Notes: generated from the letters alone by a model not told the origin. DNA of 64,000 bases from Dyella terrae (GCF_004322705.1 NZ_SIZZ01000001.1:1488001-1552000); one strand, 5' to 3'; shown: positions 1 to 8,941, numbered from the stretch's first letter. A program made the numbers and translations.

Positions 1-1052
1 GTGGCGCGGGCATAACCGGTGCGATCCATGCTTTGCGCAAAGATGGTCCAGGCGCGATCGGCGCTGGGCTCGACAATGACGTCGTAGGTCTCAGCCGTGG
101 CGATGCGGAATTCGTCGACCGTGACCGGCTCCACCGGCTGACCATCAGCCGCAACCACCGTCATCTTCAAGCCGGGAATGCGCACGTCGAAGAAGGTCAT
201 CGACGAACCATTGATGAAGCGCAGGCGCACTTTCTCGCCCGCATTGAACAGACCCGTCCAGCTGCCGGCCGGCGCATGACCGTTGGCGAGGTAGGTGTAG
301 GTCATGGCCGAGACGTCCGCCAGATCGGTGGCGTCCATGCGCATTTGCTGCCACATGCGGCGCTCGGCGAGCGCGCGTGACAGGCCTTGCTGACCTACCT
401 CACGGAAGAAATCGCCGGCCGTCTGTTTGCCGATGTTGTAGTAGTCGCCCTGCTTCTTGAGGTTGGCGTAGATGCGCTCCGGATCGGTATCGGTCCAGTC
501 GCTGAGCAGGATGGTGTAGTCGCGCTGCGTCGGATGACGCTCGCCTGCACGTGGCTCGACGACGATCGGTCCGTAAAGGCCCGTCTGCTCCTGGAAGCGC
601 GAATGGCTGTGATACCAGTACGTGCCCGCCTGATTCACGGAGAAGCGATAGGTGAATTCGCCGCCCGGCGGAATGCCTTCGAAACTCAGGCCCGGCACAC
701 CGTCCATATCGGCCGGCAGGATGATGCCATGCCAGTGGATCGAGCTGGTAACCGCCATGCGATTGCGCACGCGCAAGGTCACGGTTTCACCCTGGCGCCA
801 GCGCAGCAGCGGTGCCGGCAGCTGGCCATTGACAACGGTCGCGATGCGCTTGCGTCCGGTGAAATCGACCGGCAGCTCACCGATCTCCAGCTCAAAATGG
901 TTGCCACTCAGTTCGCGACGTGGCGCCGTGAGCGCCTGCGCGAAGGCATTGCCGCGCCAAAGGCCCAGCCCGGCGGCTACGCCGCCCAGCGCCAGTCCCT
1001 GGACGAATCGACGACGCGGCAAATGGATGCCACGCGGATCTGCTTGCTTCAT
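1..1052 (-). CDS. copA: CopA-type multicopper oxidase, 3' end beyond window
   Basis: This is a periplasmic copper-resistance multicopper oxidase. About 350 N-terminal residues are visible and the gene runs off the left edge. The N-terminus carries a twin-arginine signal (RRRFVQG at residues 13-19), as expected for a protein exported folded. The first cupredoxin domain shows the copper ligands HWHG (106-109) and WYHSHS (146-151). A second-domain region follows (YTILLSDWTDTDPERI, then the ANGHAP stretch). I chose the ATG at 1052 because GGAG lies just upstream and the Tat motif follows closely. The copL-like gene lies immediately upstream on the same strand, the Xanthomonas copL-copA order. The C-terminal type-1 copper site cannot be seen. 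Confidence 0.9.
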   Translation of the reverse strand, partial: MKQADPRGIHLPRRRFVQGLALGGVAAGLGLWRGNAFAQALTAPRRELSGNHFELEIGELPVDFTGRKRIATVVNGQLPAPLLRWRQGETVTLRVRNRMAVTSSIHWHGIILPADMDGVPGLSFEGIPPGGEFTYRFSVNQAGTYWYHSHSRFQEQTGLYGPIVVEPRAGERHPTQRDYTILLSDWTDTDPERIYANLKKQGDYYNIGKQTAGDFFREVGQQGLSRALAERRMWQQMRMDATDLADVSAMTYTYLANGHAPAGSWTGLFNAGEKVRLRFINGSSMTFFDVRIPGLKMTVVAADGQPVEPVTVDEFRIATAETYDVIVEPSADRAWTIFAQSMDRTGYARA

Positions 1053-1192
1053 GTCTTGCTCCAACACTATGTGGCCTGCGGGTGCAGGCCTCGAACGTCG
1101 CGCAGCGGATGGGAGCGTCAAGGCTGACGTCCGGACGGATGACTGCGCACACCAAGGGCTCACTCATGCGTGAGCGGTGACGTTGTGTTCGA

Positions 1193-1549
1193 TCAGGCCA
1201 AAGGTGGCCTTAAAGGCGGAGAGCCGGGTGGTTGCGGCGCCTCCAACGCGGAGGGAACGAAGGACGCGCCACCCTGCATGGGTGTCGGCATGAATGACAC
1301 GTCCATGCGCGGCATGGCAGCGCACGCATGCGCACACGGGCAGGCATCGACACCGGCATGCCCGGCGCGATCGCCGTGGTCAGCGTGATCGCCATGTGAT
1401 GGCATATCGGCCATGCCTGCCATCGCCTGTGTGGGACCGCAGCAATCGACCATGGCCCATGCCGATCCGGTCATCGCCGTCCACGCACCGATGGCCAGCA
1501 GCAAGAGCAGCAGGCTTCGACGAAGACGGGGAAAAAGGGAGCGGACCAT
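1193..1549 (-). CDS. copL: CopL-like His/Met/Cys-rich copper regulatory protein
   Basis: This 118-residue exported protein has a basic start, a long Leu-rich signal segment ending in SAWA, then a short tail rich in His, Met and Cys. The metal-binding-like elements are DCCGP, HGDHADHGDRAGH and ACPCAHAC. It ends in PPLRPPLA, like the RPP-type ends I recall for Xanthomonas CopL. Its position 140 bp upstream of copA on the same strand is the usual place for CopL, which is needed for copper-induced expression of copAB in Xanthomonas. It was assigned from composition, context and this C-terminal signature rather than from a long alignment. It could instead be a simple periplasmic copper-binding protein. 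Confidence 0.65.
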   Translation of the reverse strand: MVRSLFPRLRRSLLLLLLAIGAWTAMTGSAWAMVDCCGPTQAMAGMADMPSHGDHADHGDRAGHAGVDACPCAHACAAMPRMDVSFMPTPMQGGASFVPSALEAPQPPGSPPLRPPLA

Positions 1550-1680
1550 GACCGGAGCTTAGCCAGAGGCCAGGGTGCGACTCAACTCTGGACATGGCTT
1601 CAAGCGGACTGCGGGCGCATTCCGTTTCCCGACGTGGACGTCCAGGCCGCTACAATGCGCTGCCCCACCCGAGAGCCGCC

Positions 1681-2553
1681 ATGAACTATCGCCATGCCTA
1701 TCATGCCGGCAATTTCGCCGATGTCCTCAAGCACGCGGTGTTGCTTGCGCTGATCGAGTCGCTCAAGGCCAAGCCCACGCCGTTCTGTTTCGTGGAAACG
1801 CACGCCGGTAGCGGCTGCTATGCGCTGAACAGCCCCGAGGCGGGCAAGACCGGCGAATACAAGGATGGCATTGCCCGCCTGCTCTTCCCGGACCTGCACG
1901 ACACGCCCGCACGCACCGCGCCGCTGCCGCCGCTGCTGCGGCGCTGGCTGGACAGCATCCTGACGCTGCCAGGCAACGATGGCTCGCTGCATCTTTATCC
2001 CGGCTCACCCCTTCAGGCGGCCAGGGCGCTGCGCGAAGGCGACAGCGCGCAGCTGTGCGAACTGCATCCGGAAGAGGCACTGCGCCTGCGCGAACTGTTT
2101 CGACAGGACCGTCGCGTGCACGTACACGAGCGCAATGGTTACGAGGCGCTCAAGGCGCTTTTGCCGCCACGCGAAAAGCGCGGCCTGGTGCTGATCGATC
2201 CACCCTACGAAGCGCAGGAAGCGGAATATCGACAGATCGAGCAGGCACTCAAGGCGGCTCTGCTGCGCTGGCCGACGGGCATGTATGCCGTGTGGTATCC
2301 GATCAAGCTGCGCAGCCAGGTGCAGCCGTTCCTGCGCTGGACTCAGCGCAGCGGTGCCAAACGCGTGCTGCGTGCCGAGGTGCTGGTGTCACCGGACGAT
2401 TCTCCGCTGCGCCTCAATGGCACCGGCATGGTGATCCTCAACGCGCCATGGAAGTTCGACGAGGTACTGCGCGATTCGATGCTGGCCATGGCGCAGCTGC
2501 TTTCCCGCGACCGCCCGGCCACATGGCACCTGGACTGGCTGGTTGCTGACTAG
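1681..2553 (+). CDS. rlmJ: 23S rRNA (adenine-2030-N6)-methyltransferase RlmJ
   Basis: RlmJ methylates N6 of A2030 in 23S rRNA using S-adenosylmethionine. The 290-residue product starts MNYRHAYHAGNFADVLKH, which matches the E. coli family start, so the in-frame open stretch upstream of 1681 is not coding. The SAM-binding segment FVETHAGSGCY lies near residues 38-48 and the catalytic DPPY motif in LVLIDPPYE near 172-180. The length is close to the E. coli protein (280). A TACAAT hexamer about 25 bases upstream of the start may be its -10 element. The stop codon shares the four bases CTAG (2550-2553) with the convergent pseudouridine synthase. Confidence 0.95.
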   Translation: MNYRHAYHAGNFADVLKHAVLLALIESLKAKPTPFCFVETHAGSGCYALNSPEAGKTGEYKDGIARLLFPDLHDTPARTAPLPPLLRRWLDSILTLPGNDGSLHLYPGSPLQAARALREGDSAQLCELHPEEALRLRELFRQDRRVHVHERNGYEALKALLPPREKRGLVLIDPPYEAQEAEYRQIEQALKAALLRWPTGMYAVWYPIKLRSQVQPFLRWTQRSGAKRVLRAEVLVSPDDSPLRLNGTGMVILNAPWKFDEVLRDSMLAMAQLLSRDRPATWHLDWLVAD

Positions 2554-3326
2554 TTCTTCGGCTTTCGAGCCGACAGCATCGCGACTTCGGCGTCGCTCAG
2601 GTGCCGCCATTGCCCTTTCGCCAGTTCGCCCAGCGGGAGCGAACCGATGGCGACGCGGATGAGCCGCAGCACGCCGATGTCATGCGCGCCGAGCAGTCGC
2701 CGAATGTGGCGATTGCGTCCTTCGTCGAGCACGATATGGAGCCAGGCGTTCTTTTCACCGGTCCGCAGCACATTGACGGCCCGGGCGACCAGTCGCTCGC
2801 CCTCATCGACCACGCCCTCGGTCAGCCGCGCCAGCATGGCCTCGTCGGGAATCGCATCGATCTGCACGTGATAGGTCTTGTCGACGTGGTACTCGGGCTC
2901 GGTGAGGCCGGCGGCCCAGACGGTGTCGTTGGTGAGCAGGAGCAGGCCTTCGCTGGCCTTGTCCAGACGCCCCACCGGGCCCAGCCACGGCAAACCCGCA
3001 TCCTTCAGCAGGTCATACACCGTATCGCGGCCACGCTCGTCGGCGGCGCTTACAACCGTGCCACGCGGCTTGTTGAGCGCGATATAGACGCGACGAGCCG
3101 CCTGCACGGGTTTGCCGTCGAGCAGGATGCGTTGCCGATCGGCATCTGCGCTGCGCTCGGGATCGAGCACGACACGCCCGTCCACGCTGACACGCCCTTC
3201 CCGCACGGCCTTTTCCGCCTGGCTGCGCGAACACACGCCAAGCTTGCTCAGCACGCGCGCGAGACCATGGCGCGGCGTGTGCGCCTGTTTGCTGCGTGAT
3301 GTCGCTGGTCGGATCGGTGGCTTCAC
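2550..3326 (-). CDS. RsuA/RluB-family pseudouridine synthase
   Basis: This rRNA pseudouridine synthase of the RsuA/RluB/RluE/RluF branch has an N-terminal S4 RNA-binding domain (LARVLSKLGVCSRSQAEKAV, then GRVSVDG). The catalytic domain follows, with GRLDKASEGLLLLTND carrying the nucleophilic Asp, and then the family motif EGRNRHIRRL. The exact target uridine cannot be decided from sequence, so no symbol is given. The start is uncertain. I use GTG at 3326, because the in-frame ATG at 3377 would place the start against the terminator hairpin of the neighbouring ompA gene; no strong Shine-Dalgarno site precedes GTG. It is convergent with rlmJ. Confidence 0.85.
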   Translation of the reverse strand: MKPPIRPATSRSKQAHTPRHGLARVLSKLGVCSRSQAEKAVREGRVSVDGRVVLDPERSADADRQRILLDGKPVQAARRVYIALNKPRGTVVSAADERGRDTVYDLLKDAGLPWLGPVGRLDKASEGLLLLTNDTVWAAGLTEPEYHVDKTYHVQIDAIPDEAMLARLTEGVVDEGERLVARAVNVLRTGEKNAWLHIVLDEGRNRHIRRLLGAHDIGVLRLIRVAIGSLPLGELAKGQWRHLSDAEVAMLSARKPKN

Positions 3327-3382
3327 GAGGTGTCGGGTGTGGTCTGCCGGGCACGATAACGCGATGGCCCTTCGCAAAAAAG

Positions 3383-3408
3383 AAAAGCCCGGCTTGCGCC
3401 GGGCTTTT
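3383..3408 (-). terminator. Rho-independent terminator downstream of the first ompA-like gene
   Basis: The perfect stem GCCCGGC/GCCGGGC with a TTGC loop is flanked by A4 and T4. Read on the minus strand it is followed by TTTTCTTTTTT, so it ends ompA transcription just before the pseudouridine synthase gene. Confidence 0.85.
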
Positions 3409-3428
3409 CCGTACAGCCTTGCGGCTGA

Positions 3429-4532
3429 TTACTGCTGAACCTGCAGCTCGGTGCGACGGTTGCGAGCGCGACCGGCGTCCGTGTCGTTGCTGTCGATCGG
3501 GTCGTTCTTGCCGTGACCGATCGGGCCCTGCAGACGAGCAGCCGACACGCCGTGGGCGGTCAGGTAGTCGTACACGATCTGTGCGCGACGCTCGGACAGC
3601 GACTGGTTGTAGGCGTCCTTACCGACCGAGTCGGTGTAGCCAGCAACGGTCACATTGACCTGCGGGTAGCGGTTCAGGGTGTCGATGGCCTGATCCAGGA
3701 TGGCGATGGAGTCAGCGCTCGGCTCGGCCAGTGCCTTCTTGATGTCCTTCTCGCCCTTCTTCGGACGATCGAACTTGAAGTTCACGCCGCGCAGGTCGAT
3801 GACGACCTTCTGCGCGCAGCCGTCCGGACCGACGATCGTGCCAGCCGGGGTGTTCGGGCACTTGTCGTCGCAGTCGTTGACGCCGTCGTTATCGCTGTCG
3901 AGCTTGGTGCAGTCCGGAGCGGCCGGCGGCGGGACCACGGCAGCCGGAGCGGCAGCGGCTTCGCCGAAGCGCGAGACGACGCTGAAGCCCAGGAACCAGT
4001 CGCCGTAGCCGTTCTTGGTCGGCTGGGTCTTGTCGTCCCAGTCATAACGGTAGCCGGCTTCGATACGGATGTCGGAGCTGTCGGTGATGGTCTTGGACAC
4101 ACCGCCGCCCAGCTGGGCAGCCGGGGCCCAGCCGCTGTCGGCCGGGTTGTGGTGGTACGAACCCATCACACCGGCGAGCAGGTACGGACGCCATGCGTCC
4201 CAGCCGCCGAAGTAGAAGCGAGCCGTCACGCCGTAGTTGTTGTTCGACCAGTTGCCGCCGCCAACCTTCGAATCGACGTCACGCTTGGTGCGGTCGATGA
4301 AGAGGTCGATCGAGGCATTCTCGGAGATGAACTTACCAACGCCCAGGCCGTAGTAAACCTGGCGGCTGTTGGTGTTGCGGTCCGTGTCGTTGTAGTAACC
4401 GCCGACGGTCGGCGCGATGTACCAGCGGCCGTCATAACCAGTCGTCGTGGTGCCGGCAGTGTCCTGCGCGTGAACGGCACCTACACCGCCCAGGGCCAGG
4501 GCGATCACAAAATACAAGCCCTTACGATTCAT
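3429..4532 (-). CDS. OmpA/OprF-like outer membrane protein, copy 1
   Basis: This 367-residue outer membrane protein is anchored to peptidoglycan. A signal peptide (MNRKGLYFVIALALGGVGAVHAQ) precedes an N-terminal eight-stranded-type beta-barrel up to about residue 190. An Ala/Pro-rich linker follows, then a thrombospondin-type-3 calcium-binding-like repeat (DSDNDGVNDCDDKCPNTPAG). The C-terminal OmpA domain contains the peptidoglycan-binding segment VAGYTDSVGKDAYNQSLSERRA. The start was set at ATG 4532 because GAGGAGA precedes it and the signal peptide starts there. The gene is a tandem paralogue of 4865-5980, with most differences in the barrel and linker, and it has its own promoter and terminator, so the two are separate transcription units. 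A structural or porin role is known for the family; the substrate is not. Confidence 0.92.
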   Translation of the reverse strand: MNRKGLYFVIALALGGVGAVHAQDTAGTTTTGYDGRWYIAPTVGGYYNDTDRNTNSRQVYYGLGVGKFISENASIDLFIDRTKRDVDSKVGGGNWSNNNYGVTARFYFGGWDAWRPYLLAGVMGSYHHNPADSGWAPAAQLGGGVSKTITDSSDIRIEAGYRYDWDDKTQPTKNGYGDWFLGFSVVSRFGEAAAAPAAVVPPPAAPDCTKLDSDNDGVNDCDDKCPNTPAGTIVGPDGCAQKVVIDLRGVNFKFDRPKKGEKDIKKALAEPSADSIAILDQAIDTLNRYPQVNVTVAGYTDSVGKDAYNQSLSERRAQIVYDYLTAHGVSAARLQGPIGHGKNDPIDSNDTDAGRARNRRTELQVQQ

Positions 4533-4662
4533 CAGGTGTCTCCTCATTATTGGTTTTCGCGTCCGTTCCACCCCAGACGGAAATCGCGCGTCAGAACATC
4601 TGTTCGACAGACAAGGACTTTCAATGTCCCTTGCTTGGAGTTCCTAACAACCAAGCCAAAGA

Positions 4663-4674
4663 AGTGTAGCAAAA
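4663..4674 (-). promoter_or_regulatory. Extended -10 promoter of ompA-like copy 1
   Basis: On the minus strand the sequence TTTTGCTACACT gives an extended -10 element (TGC-TACACT) about 130 bases before the start codon. The same arrangement, TTTTGCTAAACT, precedes copy 2. No good -35 is visible, as is usual for extended -10 promoters. The rest of the 4533-4814 interval is AT-rich leader and promoter DNA. I see no gene there. Confidence 0.5.
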
Positions 4675-4814
4675 CTGTTAAGTAGTCCGCACGCCGGTTT
4701 GTCGCAGGCGCGCTGCAATTACTGAATTTCAGTGCACGGCCGTTCAGCGAATTGGTCAATGAATAATCACCAATTCTTACGGATCAAATTACATAAGCCT
4801 TAGACACGCAAAAG

Positions 4815-4842
4815 AAAAAGCCCGACTTGCGCCGGGCTTTTT
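4815..4842 (-). terminator. Rho-independent terminator downstream of ompA-like copy 2
   Basis: The hairpin AAAAAGCCCGACTTGCGCCG continues into GGCTTTTT. It is nearly the same sequence as the terminator of copy 1, with one mismatch in the stem. It lies 22 bases after the copy 2 stop codon, and the U-tract is read on the minus strand. Confidence 0.8.
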
Positions 4843-4864
4843 CCTAAAACGGTGAAGCTGAAAA

Positions 4865-5980
4865 TTACTGCTGAACCTGCAGCTCGGTACGACGATTGCG
4901 TGCGCGACCGGCATCCGTATCGTTGGTATCGATCGGATCGTTCTCGCCATGACCCACCGGGCCAAGCAGACGACTCTGATCGATGCCGTGCGCGGTGAGG
5001 TAGTCGTACACGATCTTCGCACGACGCTCGGACAGGCCCTGGTTGTACTGATCCGTACCGACCGAGTCGGTATAGCCAGCCACCGTAACCTTGACCTCCG
5101 GATAGCGCTGCAGCGTATCGATCGCCTGATCGAGCACGGCGATGGAATCGGCACTCGGTTCGGCCAGCGACTTCTTGATGTCCTTCTCGCCCTTCTTCGG
5201 ACGATCGAACTTGAAGTTCACACCACGCAGGTCGATGACCACCTTCTGCGGGCAACCGTCCGGACCGACGATCGTGCCGGCCGGCGTGTTCGGGCACTTG
5301 TCGTCGCAATCGTTGACGCCATCGCCATCGCTGTCGAGCTTGGAGCAATCCGGCGCAGCCGGCGGCGGCGGTGCCACGGCAGCCTGCGGCGGTTCGCCGA
5401 AGCGCGACACCACGCTGAAGCCCAGGAACCAGTCGCCGTAGCCATTCTTCTCCGGCTGCGTCTTGTCGTCCCAGTCGTAGCGGTAGCCGCCTTCGATGCG
5501 GATGTCCGAACTGTCGGTGATGGTCTTGGACACACCAAAGCCCAGTTCCGCGGCAGGCGCCCAACCATTGTCAGCGCGGTTGGAGTGATAGCTGCCCATC
5601 ACGCCAGCGAGCAGGTACGGACGCCATGCGTCCCATGCGCCCCAATAGAAGCGACCGGTCACACCGTAGTTGTTGTTGGACCAGTTGCCGCCACCGATCG
5701 CCTTATCGATGTCGCGCTTCGTGCGATCGATGAAGAAGTCGAGCGAGAAATTCGGTGCGAAGAAACGACCTACGCCGAGGCCGTAGTACACCTGACGGCT
5801 GTTCGTGTTGCGATCGGTATCGTTGTAATAGCCACCCACCGTCGGAGCGATGTACCAACGATCGTCGTAGCTGGTAGTGGATGTGGTCGTCGTCGCGCTT
5901 TCGGTGCTGTCCTGCGCATGAGCGGCACCTACGCCACCCAGGGCCAGCGCGATAAGGAAGTACAAGCCCTTACGTTTCAT
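4865..5980 (-). CDS. OmpA/OprF-like outer membrane protein, copy 2
   Basis: This 371-residue paralogue of the preceding protein has the same architecture: signal peptide MKRKGLYFLIALALGGVGAAHAQ, beta-barrel, a linker with a TSP3-like repeat (DSDGDGVNDCDDKCPNTPAG) and an OmpA C-terminal domain (VAGYTDSVGTDQYNQGLSERRA). It differs mainly in the first residues after the signal (a Ser/Thr-rich stretch), barrel loops and the linker, while the C-terminal domain is almost identical. Both genes also share a nearly identical leader directly upstream of the start, which points to tandem duplication including the 5' UTR. It is expressed from its own promoter at about 6115. Confidence 0.92.
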   Translation of the reverse strand: MKRKGLYFLIALALGGVGAAHAQDSTESATTTTSTTSYDDRWYIAPTVGGYYNDTDRNTNSRQVYYGLGVGRFFAPNFSLDFFIDRTKRDIDKAIGGGNWSNNNYGVTGRFYWGAWDAWRPYLLAGVMGSYHSNRADNGWAPAAELGFGVSKTITDSSDIRIEGGYRYDWDDKTQPEKNGYGDWFLGFSVVSRFGEPPQAAVAPPPPAAPDCSKLDSDGDGVNDCDDKCPNTPAGTIVGPDGCPQKVVIDLRGVNFKFDRPKKGEKDIKKSLAEPSADSIAVLDQAIDTLQRYPEVKVTVAGYTDSVGTDQYNQGLSERRAKIVYDYLTAHGIDQSRLLGPVGHGENDPIDTNDTDAGRARNRRTELQVQQ

Positions 5981-6114
5981 CAGGTGTCTCCTCGTTTATT
6001 GGTTTTCGCGTCCGTTCCACCCCAGACGGGAGCATCCAATCAGCCGACCCCGTCAAGAGTCCGGGCCAACAACTACAGGCCGATGAAGCATAACCACCCG
6101 AAACGGGCGCGGAG

Positions 6115-6126
6115 AGTTTAGCAAAA
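6115..6126 (-). promoter_or_regulatory. Extended -10 promoter of ompA-like copy 2
   Basis: On the minus strand TTTTGCTAAACT forms an extended -10 (TGC-TAAACT) about 135 bases before the start. It has the same form and spacing as the promoter of copy 1. No clear -35 element is seen. Confidence 0.5.
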
Positions 6127-6182
6127 ATTGAACAATTGCCGAGCCGCTCCGAACGCCTGTTCATTTTCACGTCACGCCGTCT

Positions 6183-7634
6183 TTACAACGTGAAGAGAGC
6201 CAGGAACTCCTGAACGGGCATGCTGTCGAGCCCGCCCGGATCCGCGGTTGCCGCGAGGATCGCCGTGACCTGGTGGGCCGGCAAGTGCCCTCTCAGGGCC
6301 GCCTCGAATTTCCTCATGAGGACCGGTATGCCCTCCTCCCGGCGCCTCCGGTGGCCGATGGGGAAGTCCACGGCGACCCTTTCGGTGCTGCTGCCGTCCC
6401 GAAAGAAGACCTGGACCGCGTTCCCGATGTACCGCTTGCCCGGGTCGAAGTAGTCCTTGGTGAACTGGGGGTTCTCACTGACGACCATTTTCTCGCGCAA
6501 CGGGTCAATCCGTGGATCGGCGGCGACGTCATCGTTGTAATCCCCCGCAGTCAGGCGTCCAAAAATCAGCGGCACGGCCACCATGTACTGGAGGCAGTGA
6601 TCGCGATCGGCGTAGTTCGCCAGGGGGCCGGTCTTGTCGATGATCCTCACGCCAGCTTCCTGTGTCTCGATCACCACCCGCTCGATCTGGTCGATCCGGT
6701 CGGCGACCCTGGGATGCAGCTGCATGGCGCATTCCACCGCCGTCTGGGCATGAAACTCGGCCGGGTAGCTGATCTTGAACAGGATGTTTTCCATGACGTA
6801 GCTGCCAAAGGGGCGTTCGAACTCGAACGGCTTGCCCTTGAAGGCAACGTCGTAATAGCCCCAGGTCCGGGCCGTCAGCGCTGACGGATAGCCCACGACG
6901 CCCCGGTAAACGGCGTTGATGGCATGCAGAACGGCCCGGCGACAGGCATCGCCAGCGGCCCAGCTCTTGCGCGGACCGGTGTTGGGCGCATGGCGGTACG
7001 TGCGCAGGCTGCCGTTGTCGATCCAGCTGTGGGAGATGGCCGTGATGATCTGGGCCTTGTCGCCGCCCAGCATCGCCGTGGCGACCGCCGCGGAGGCCAG
7101 GCGCACCAGGATGACGTGATCCTGCCCGACGCGATTGAAGCTGTTGAGAAGGGCGTAGCAGCCCTGGATCTCGTGGGCCTTGATGGCCCAGGTCAGGACA
7201 TCGCGGACGGTCAGCGGGGCGCCACCCTCCCGCGCGGCCTTCCGACTGAGGTAGTCGGCAACGGCAAGAATGGCGCCCAGGTTATCGGATGGATGCCCCC
7301 ACTCGGCCGCCAGCCAGGTGTCATTGAAGTCCAGCCAGCGAATCTGGGTGCCCATCGCAAAGGCCGCCTGGGCCGGGTCCAGCTCATGAGAGGTGCCCGG
7401 CACGCGCGCCCCACCCGGCAGTTCAGCGCCCGGCACAAGCGGCCCCAGATGCTTCACGCACTCAGGAAATGACATCGCCAGCATGGCTGTGCCCAGGGAA
7501 TCGAGCAGCATGTAGCGCGCGGTGTCGTAGGCTTCGCGCGAGTCGATCCGGTAGTCAACGACGTAGTCGGCGATATCGACCATGGGCTGGTCGGGATCGG
7601 GACGCCGGGCGGAACGGATGTCGGGCGCGCTCAT
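6183..7634 (-). CDS. prpD: 2-methylcitrate dehydratase PrpD
   Basis: PrpD dehydrates 2-methylcitrate to 2-methyl-cis-aconitate in the cytosolic methylcitrate cycle. It is a MmgE/PrpD-family protein, colinear with E. coli PrpD over its length (IRWLDFNDTWLAAEWGHPSD, KAHEIQGC, LRTYRHAPNTG.RKSWAAGDA, KISYPAEFHAQTAVE, DRDHC.QYMVA.PL.FGRLTA). The ATG at 7634 gives 483 residues, the E. coli length, and has AGGAG nine bases upstream; the ATG at 7643 overlaps that Shine-Dalgarno. It is the last gene of an acnD-prpF-prpD set with about 100-bp gaps. The genome thus carries both the iron-sulphur route (AcnD plus PrpF) and PrpD, as in Pseudomonas. Confidence 0.96.
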   Translation of the reverse strand: MSAPDIRSARRPDPDQPMVDIADYVVDYRIDSREAYDTARYMLLDSLGTAMLAMSFPECVKHLGPLVPGAELPGGARVPGTSHELDPAQAAFAMGTQIRWLDFNDTWLAAEWGHPSDNLGAILAVADYLSRKAAREGGAPLTVRDVLTWAIKAHEIQGCYALLNSFNRVGQDHVILVRLASAAVATAMLGGDKAQIITAISHSWIDNGSLRTYRHAPNTGPRKSWAAGDACRRAVLHAINAVYRGVVGYPSALTARTWGYYDVAFKGKPFEFERPFGSYVMENILFKISYPAEFHAQTAVECAMQLHPRVADRIDQIERVVIETQEAGVRIIDKTGPLANYADRDHCLQYMVAVPLIFGRLTAGDYNDDVAADPRIDPLREKMVVSENPQFTKDYFDPGKRYIGNAVQVFFRDGSSTERVAVDFPIGHRRRREEGIPVLMRKFEAALRGHLPAHQVTAILAATADPGGLDSMPVQEFLALFTL

Positions 7635-7756
7635 GAGGCTCATCTCCTGGAAGCCAAGGAAACCGTCATCACGTCAGGCCCCTGCAGGAGCCCGCCGATG
7701 CCGATCACCTAACCATGTCGCCATGGCAGGAAAGAGTCAGTGAACGCGAGGCGGCA

Positions 7757-8941
7757 TTACGCCGAAGGTACGCGCACCCATCCTTCCATCAGCACGCGCG
7801 CGCTGCGACTCATGACCGCCTTGGTCACCGTCCAGACGCCATCCACCAGCGCGGCTTCGGCACCCACCCGCAGCGTTCCCGACGGATGACCGAAGCGCAC
7901 GGCATGGCGCTCACCGCCGCCGGCAGCGAGATTGACCAGCGTCCCCGGAATGGCCGCCGCCGTTCCAATCGCCACCGCCGCCGTACCCATCATGGCGTGA
8001 TGCAGCTTGCCCATGGACATGGCGCGCACGAGCAGGTCGACGTCACCGGCCTTCACCGGCTTGCCGCTCGAAGCCACGTAATCGGCCGGACCCGCGACAA
8101 AGGCCACCTTCGGCGTGTGCTGGCGCGTGGCGATCTGGTCGAGTGAAGTGATCAGCCCCATGCGCAGCGCACCGTGCGCGCGAATCGTCTCGAACATGGC
8201 CAGCGCCCTGGCGTCGCCGTTGATGGCATCCTGCAGCTCCGCGCCGGTGTAGCCGATGGCGGAAGCTTCGACGAAGATCGTGGGAATGCCCGCATTGATC
8301 ATGGTGGCCTTGAGCGTACCCACGCCCGGAACGTCCAGATCGTCCACGAGATGCCCGGTCGGGAACATCGCCCCGCCGGCGCCGTCTTCTTCGGCGGCAG
8401 GGTCCATGAATTCAAGCTGGACTTCGGCGGCCGGGAACGTCACGCCGTCCAGTTCGAAGTCACCGGTTTCCTGCACCGCGCCATCGGTCATGGGCACGTG
8501 CGCGATGATGGTCTTGCCAATGTTGGCCTGCCAGATGCGTACGACCGCCATGCCATCGCGCGGTATGCGCGCGGCATCCACGAGGCCACCGGCAATGGCG
8601 AACGAACCGACCGCTGCCGAAAGATTGCCGCAGTTGCCGCTCCAGTCGACAAAGGCCTTGTCGATGGCCACCTGACCGAACAGGTAGTCGACATCATGAT
8701 CCGCACGAGCACTGCGCGACACGATCACCGTCTTGCTGGTGCTGGACGTCGCCCCGCCCATGCCATCGATCTGCTTGCCATACGGATCGGGGCTGCCAAT
8801 CACGCGCATGAGCAGCGCATCGCGAGCCGCGCCGGGCACCTGCGCCGCTTCGGGCAAATCCTGCAAACGGAAGAACACGCCCTTGCTGGTGCCGCCGCGA
8901 AGGTAGGAGGCGGGGATGCGAAGCTGCGGAAGGTGAGCCAT
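7757..8941 (-). CDS. prpF: 2-methylaconitate cis-trans isomerase PrpF
   Basis: PrpF isomerises the trans-2-methylaconitate made by AcnD to the cis form so that an aconitase can complete the cycle. The 394-residue product belongs to the diaminopimelate-epimerase-like fold. Visible family features are the N-terminal PASYLRGGTSKGVFF with its conserved lysine, GGATSSTSKTVIVS, DWSGNCGNLSAAVG, and the C-terminal MGKLHHAMMGTAAVAIGTAAAIPGT. It lies between acnD and prpD on the same strand, its usual neighbourhood. No strong Shine-Dalgarno site is seen before the ATG at 8941, so translation may be weak or coupled. Confidence 0.95.
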   Translation of the reverse strand: MAHLPQLRIPASYLRGGTSKGVFFRLQDLPEAAQVPGAARDALLMRVIGSPDPYGKQIDGMGGATSSTSKTVIVSRSARADHDVDYLFGQVAIDKAFVDWSGNCGNLSAAVGSFAIAGGLVDAARIPRDGMAVVRIWQANIGKTIIAHVPMTDGAVQETGDFELDGVTFPAAEVQLEFMDPAAEEDGAGGAMFPTGHLVDDLDVPGVGTLKATMINAGIPTIFVEASAIGYTGAELQDAINGDARALAMFETIRAHGALRMGLITSLDQIATRQHTPKVAFVAGPADYVASSGKPVKAGDVDLLVRAMSMGKLHHAMMGTAAVAIGTAAAIPGTLVNLAAGGGERHAVRFGHPSGTLRVGAEAALVDGVWTVTKAVMSRSARVLMEGWVRVPSA

